Shown here piece after piece: positions 24,304 to 26,183 of a stretch of 26,183 nucleotides of DNA. The notes under the pieces were generated by a model. It was not told the origin of the DNA, made no database searches, and saw only the letters and a list, made by a program, of their open reading frames with translations. The position numbers were made by a program, and so were the translations under genes. Source of the DNA: an uncultured Dorea sp. (GTDB lineage Bacteria > Bacillota > Clostridia > Lachnospirales > Lachnospiraceae); the NCBI GenBank assembly GCA_910579335.1, contig CAJTUQ010000010.1, positions 10,890 through 37,072 of the forward strand, given 5' to 3'. The stretch's first letter is position 1, and each line of letters starts with the position of its first letter.

Positions 24304-25251
24304 CTACAGTTCAATCTGGGCGATGACATCCTTCAATGCATCCGCGCTCTTCTTAAGCAGTGCAACCTCCTCGTCCGTAAGCTTCATGGAAAGCTTGCCC
24401 TGGATTCCATTCGGTCCTACTAATGTCAGAGTGCTCAGGCACACATCCTCGATACCGTACTCGCCATGCATCATGGAAGATACGGTTGTTACAGACTCAG
24501 ATGCAGACAGAAGGAATCCGCACAGTTTGCACACGCCTCTGGTTACCGCATAGAACGTTGCGCCCTTGTTGGAGATAATCTGGCCGCCAGATTTCTGTAC
24601 ATAAGTAAGCATTGCGTCCTTGTCAAGCTCTTCAAAATGCTTTCCAAAATGCTCTGCCATCTCATAGTAATCATCCACATTGACGCCTGCAATACGGGCC
24701 GCTGACCACGGAATAAAGGAGGTGTCCCCGTGTTCGCCGTATACATATGCATGGATATTTCTCTGTGCAACCTTAAAATGCTCCGAAAGTCCGCAGCGCA
24801 GACGCGCAGAATCAAGAATCGTACCGGAACCGATAATCTGGTTCTCCGGGAGTCCCGAAATCTTTGTAAATACGTATGTCATAATGTCTACTGGATTGCT
24901 TACGATGATGTAAAGGGCATTTGGAGCCGCCTTTACAATCTCTGGGGTGATTTCTTTTAAGATATTTACATTCGTCTGTGTCAGTTCAATTCTTGTCTGT
25001 CCCGGCTTGCGGGCAATTCCGGATGTAATAATTACGATGTCAGAATCTTTTGCGTCTTCGTACTCTCCTGCCTTGATAGAAATAGGGTCTCTAAAGCAGG
25101 TTCCCTGCTCGATATCCATTACCTCTCCTTCAACCTTTGCCTTGTTGATATCAATCAGCACAAGTTCTGATGCGATATCTTGTCCGGACAATGTGTAGGC
25201 AATCGTAGCTCCTACGCTTCCTGCTCCAATGATTGTAATTTTGCTGCTCAT
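24304..25251 (-). CDS. mdh: Malate dehydrogenase (lactate/malate dehydrogenase family; usually annotated as L-LDH)
   Basis: A 315-residue LDH/MDH-family enzyme. The NAD-binding motif is GAGSVG (9-14), with Asp34 at the end of the second strand, which favours NAD over NADP. The catalytic pair is Asp147 and His174 (GEHGDTS), with Arg150. The substrate loop reads GIARKPGQTR (78-87). Arg81 sits where lactate dehydrogenases have Gln102 and malate dehydrogenases have Arg; Arg87 is also present. This suggests oxaloacetate/malate rather than pyruvate/lactate. As first gene before Hdr-Flx, fumarate reductase and fumarase, malate dehydrogenase completes the route from oxaloacetate to succinate. Overall similarity is nevertheless to clostridial proteins called L-LDH. 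The start follows AAAGGAGAAGAAACC. Confidence 0.85.
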   Translation of the reverse strand: MSSKITIIGAGSVGATIAYTLSGQDIASELVLIDINKAKVEGEVMDIEQGTCFRDPISIKAGEYEDAKDSDIVIITSGIARKPGQTRIELTQTNVNILKEITPEIVKAAPNALYIIVSNPVDIMTYVFTKISGLPENQIIGSGTILDSARLRCGLSEHFKVAQRNIHAYVYGEHGDTSFIPWSAARIAGVNVDDYYEMAEHFGKHFEELDKDAMLTYVQKSGGQIISNKGATFYAVTRGVCKLCGFLLSASESVTTVSSMMHGEYGIEDVCLSTLTLVGPNGIQGKLSMKLTDEEVALLKKSADALKDVIAQIEL

Positions 25252-25293
25252 GGTTTCTTCTCCTTTTCGTTATTATTTTAACAACTCAATTCC

Positions 25294-25328
25294 AAAAAAT
25301 AGAATCTTACATTTTGTTGTTCAGATTC
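25294..25328 (-). promoter_or_regulatory. Small hairpin and T-tract in the operon leader
   Basis: On the minus strand GAATCT (25323-25328) and AGATTC (25302-25307) can pair with a 15-nt loop, followed by TATTTTTT. It begins about 5 nt after the predicted transcription start. The short stem makes it a weak terminator at best. It may be an attenuator or a transcript-stabilising 5' hairpin. Low certainty. Confidence 0.3.
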
Positions 25329-25333
25329 CACCT

Positions 25334-25351
25334 TTGTTAATAATATCACAA
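25334..25351. promoter_or_regulatory. Predicted Rex (NADH/NAD+-sensing repressor) operator
   Basis: TTGTTAATAATATCACAA is an 18-bp near-palindrome that fits the Rex consensus TTGTKAAnnnnTTMACAA with a single mismatch in the right half. It covers the -10 hexamer of the operon promoter, where a bound repressor would block RNA polymerase. Rex releases DNA when NADH is high. That fits an operon predicted to oxidise NADH. Confidence 0.65.
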
Positions 25352-25368
25352 TCCCTTGTATTGTACAA
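25340..25368 (-). promoter_or_regulatory. Promoter of the mdh-hdr-flx-frd-fum operon
   Basis: On the minus strand TTGTAC (25363-25368), a 17-bp spacer and TATTAT (25340-25345). Transcription would start near 25333, giving a leader of about 80 nt. The -10 lies within a predicted Rex site and the -35 within a second palindrome. This is the only clear promoter found for the 13 genes. Confidence 0.55.
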
Positions 25369-25369
25369 G
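25355..25369. promoter_or_regulatory. 15-bp palindrome over the -35 (possible second operator)
   Basis: CTTGTATTGTACAAG is a perfect inverted repeat, CTTGTA/TACAAG with a 3-bp centre, sitting on the -35 hexamer. Its TTGTA..TACAA half-sites recall operators of GntR-type regulators, but the regulator cannot be named. It lies four bp from the predicted Rex site. Confidence 0.45.
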
Positions 25370-25442
25370 TGTATTTTTGCTAAAAACATGTATTTTTCGA
25401 TTATTTTTTCATTATGCATGTACTCTGACATCACAATATATT

Positions 25443-25471
25443 TCATAAACGCCGGACTCATTCCATAAATT
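25443..25471 (+). promoter_or_regulatory. Possible sigma-E promoter of the ylbJ-like gene
   Basis: TCATAAA (25443-25449) and CATAAATT (25464-25471) are 14 bp apart. They resemble sigma-E -35 and -10 elements with a few mismatches. ylbJ is a mother-cell sporulation gene in B. subtilis, which fits. The assignment is by eye and weak. Confidence 0.35.
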
Positions 25472-25502
25472 ATCTTAAAGCTTTTTGTTTCAAAGGACCG
25501 CC

Positions 25503-26183
25503 ATGCCAATACGAATCTATCCTTTTAAAAAAATATGCCCGCCTCTTGCCCTGATTTCCCTATTTACAGCTATGCTCCTCTTCCCGGAACCGGTGTTAAA
25601 AGGAGCCGGCACAGGTCTGCTTTTATGGTTTAACACGGTACTCCCCACCCTGTTTCCGTTTATCCTCATCTGCAATCTGCTCATCCAGACAAAGACTGTT
25701 GACATCCTGCTTCATATCACCAGCCCTTTATTCTGCCGCTTTTTCAATGTGTCTCCCTACGGCTCTTTCGCCGTCCTGTCCGGGTTTCTCTGCGGATACC
25801 CTATGGGAGCCAAGGTAACTGCGGACCTTTACCGCCGGGATAAGATTACAAAGACGGAAGCCTCCTACCTCCTGTCCTTCTGCAACAATACAAGCCCCAT
25901 GTTTATCTTAAGCTTCCTCGTCATGCAGAGCCTGAACGATAACAGCCTGAAGCTCCCCATCCTCGCACTCCTTTTTCTGTCCCCGGTTATCATCAGTCTC
26001 TTTACCCGTCCCAAAGGGAAGAACACATCCGCCCGCATTCCCGCCCCTTCCGCCTGTACGTCTTATGCCGATGCTTTGGATTTCTCCATAGGAAACGCCC
26101 TGGAATCCATTACAAAGGTCGGCGTCTATATTATGATATTTGCGGTTTTTACAGGTCTGGCACTCGGACTCCTCCATCACCTC
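25503..26183 (+). CDS. ylbJ: YlbJ-like sporulation integral membrane protein, 3' end outside window
   Basis: The only plus-strand gene; 227 codons are visible and the frame is open at the window end. It is a polytopic membrane protein with the nucleoside-recognition (Gate) type segments of YlbJ/SpmA-like proteins: GLLLWFNTVLPTLFPFILIC (about 39-58), GFLCGYPMGAKV (95-106), SFCNNTSPMFILSF, and a final Gate-like helix near YIMIFAVFTGLA. In B. subtilis ylbJ is needed for normal spore formation, probably in cortex formation or heat resistance. The ATG at 25503 follows CAAAGGA. It is divergent from the Hdr operon and shares the 25252-25502 control region. Confidence 0.85.
   Translation, partial: MPIRIYPFKKICPPLALISLFTAMLLFPEPVLKGAGTGLLLWFNTVLPTLFPFILICNLLIQTKTVDILLHITSPLFCRFFNVSPYGSFAVLSGFLCGYPMGAKVTADLYRRDKITKTEASYLLSFCNNTSPMFILSFLVMQSLNDNSLKLPILALLFLSPVIISLFTRPKGKNTSARIPAPSACTSYADALDFSIGNALESITKVGVYIMIFAVFTGLALGLLHHL

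Overview
The window looks like chromosome of a strictly anaerobic, spore-forming member of the Clostridia, most probably Lachnospiraceae. The grounds are a complete spoIIIA sporulation operon, a ylbJ-type sporulation gene, AGGAGG ribosome binding sites on most genes, and a large HdrABC/Flx-type iron-sulfur operon of the kind found in obligate anaerobes. No tRNA, rRNA, CRISPR array, insertion sequence or prophage was seen. Every gene except the last is on the minus strand, so transcription runs from high to low coordinates. The genus cannot be fixed from the sequence alone.

Region 1 (1-8260) is housekeeping and sporulation. It holds the 5' part of prfC (release factor 3, cut by the window edge), then spoIIIAA-AB-AC-AD-AE-AF/AG-AH (the mother-cell half of the SpoIIIA-SpoIIQ channel), then pnp (polynucleotide phosphorylase) with its own leader hairpin and terminator. 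SpoIIIAF and SpoIIIAG are read as one uninterrupted frame, with most of the AF C-terminal domain missing.

Region 2 (about 8260-12740) is a small accessory island between two conserved blocks. It contains a translationally coupled pair, an AAA-type NTPase with a possible C-terminal winged helix and a TPR protein with eight near-identical 42-residue repeats. It also has an alpha/beta hydrolase and the wreck of a Uma2-family (DUF820) nuclease gene that keeps its promoter and ribosome binding site. The NTPase/TPR pair looks like a sensor/switch module of the biological-conflict type; its function is unknown.

Region 3 (12742-25251) is a single apparent operon of 13 genes. In order of transcription it encodes: a malate/lactate dehydrogenase-family enzyme with the Arg typical of malate dehydrogenase; HdrB, HdrC and HdrA; MvhD/FlxD, FlxC, FlxB and FlxA; an iron-sulfur subunit and a flavoprotein of fumarate-reductase type; the two subunits of a class I [4Fe-4S] fumarase; and an Asp-Al_Ex-type exchanger. 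Read together, the genes give oxaloacetate -> malate -> fumarate -> succinate, with an NADH-oxidising Flx-Hdr complex placed to feed the reductase. No membrane anchor or quinone-site subunit is present. The best hypothesis is a soluble, flavin-based electron-bifurcating NADH:fumarate/ferredoxin oxidoreductase. Its promoter carries a near-consensus Rex (NADH/NAD+ sensor) site over the -10 and a second 15-bp palindrome over the -35.

Region 4 (25252-26183) is the divergent intergenic control region, followed on the plus strand by the 5' part of a ylbJ-like sporulation membrane protein gene cut by the window end.
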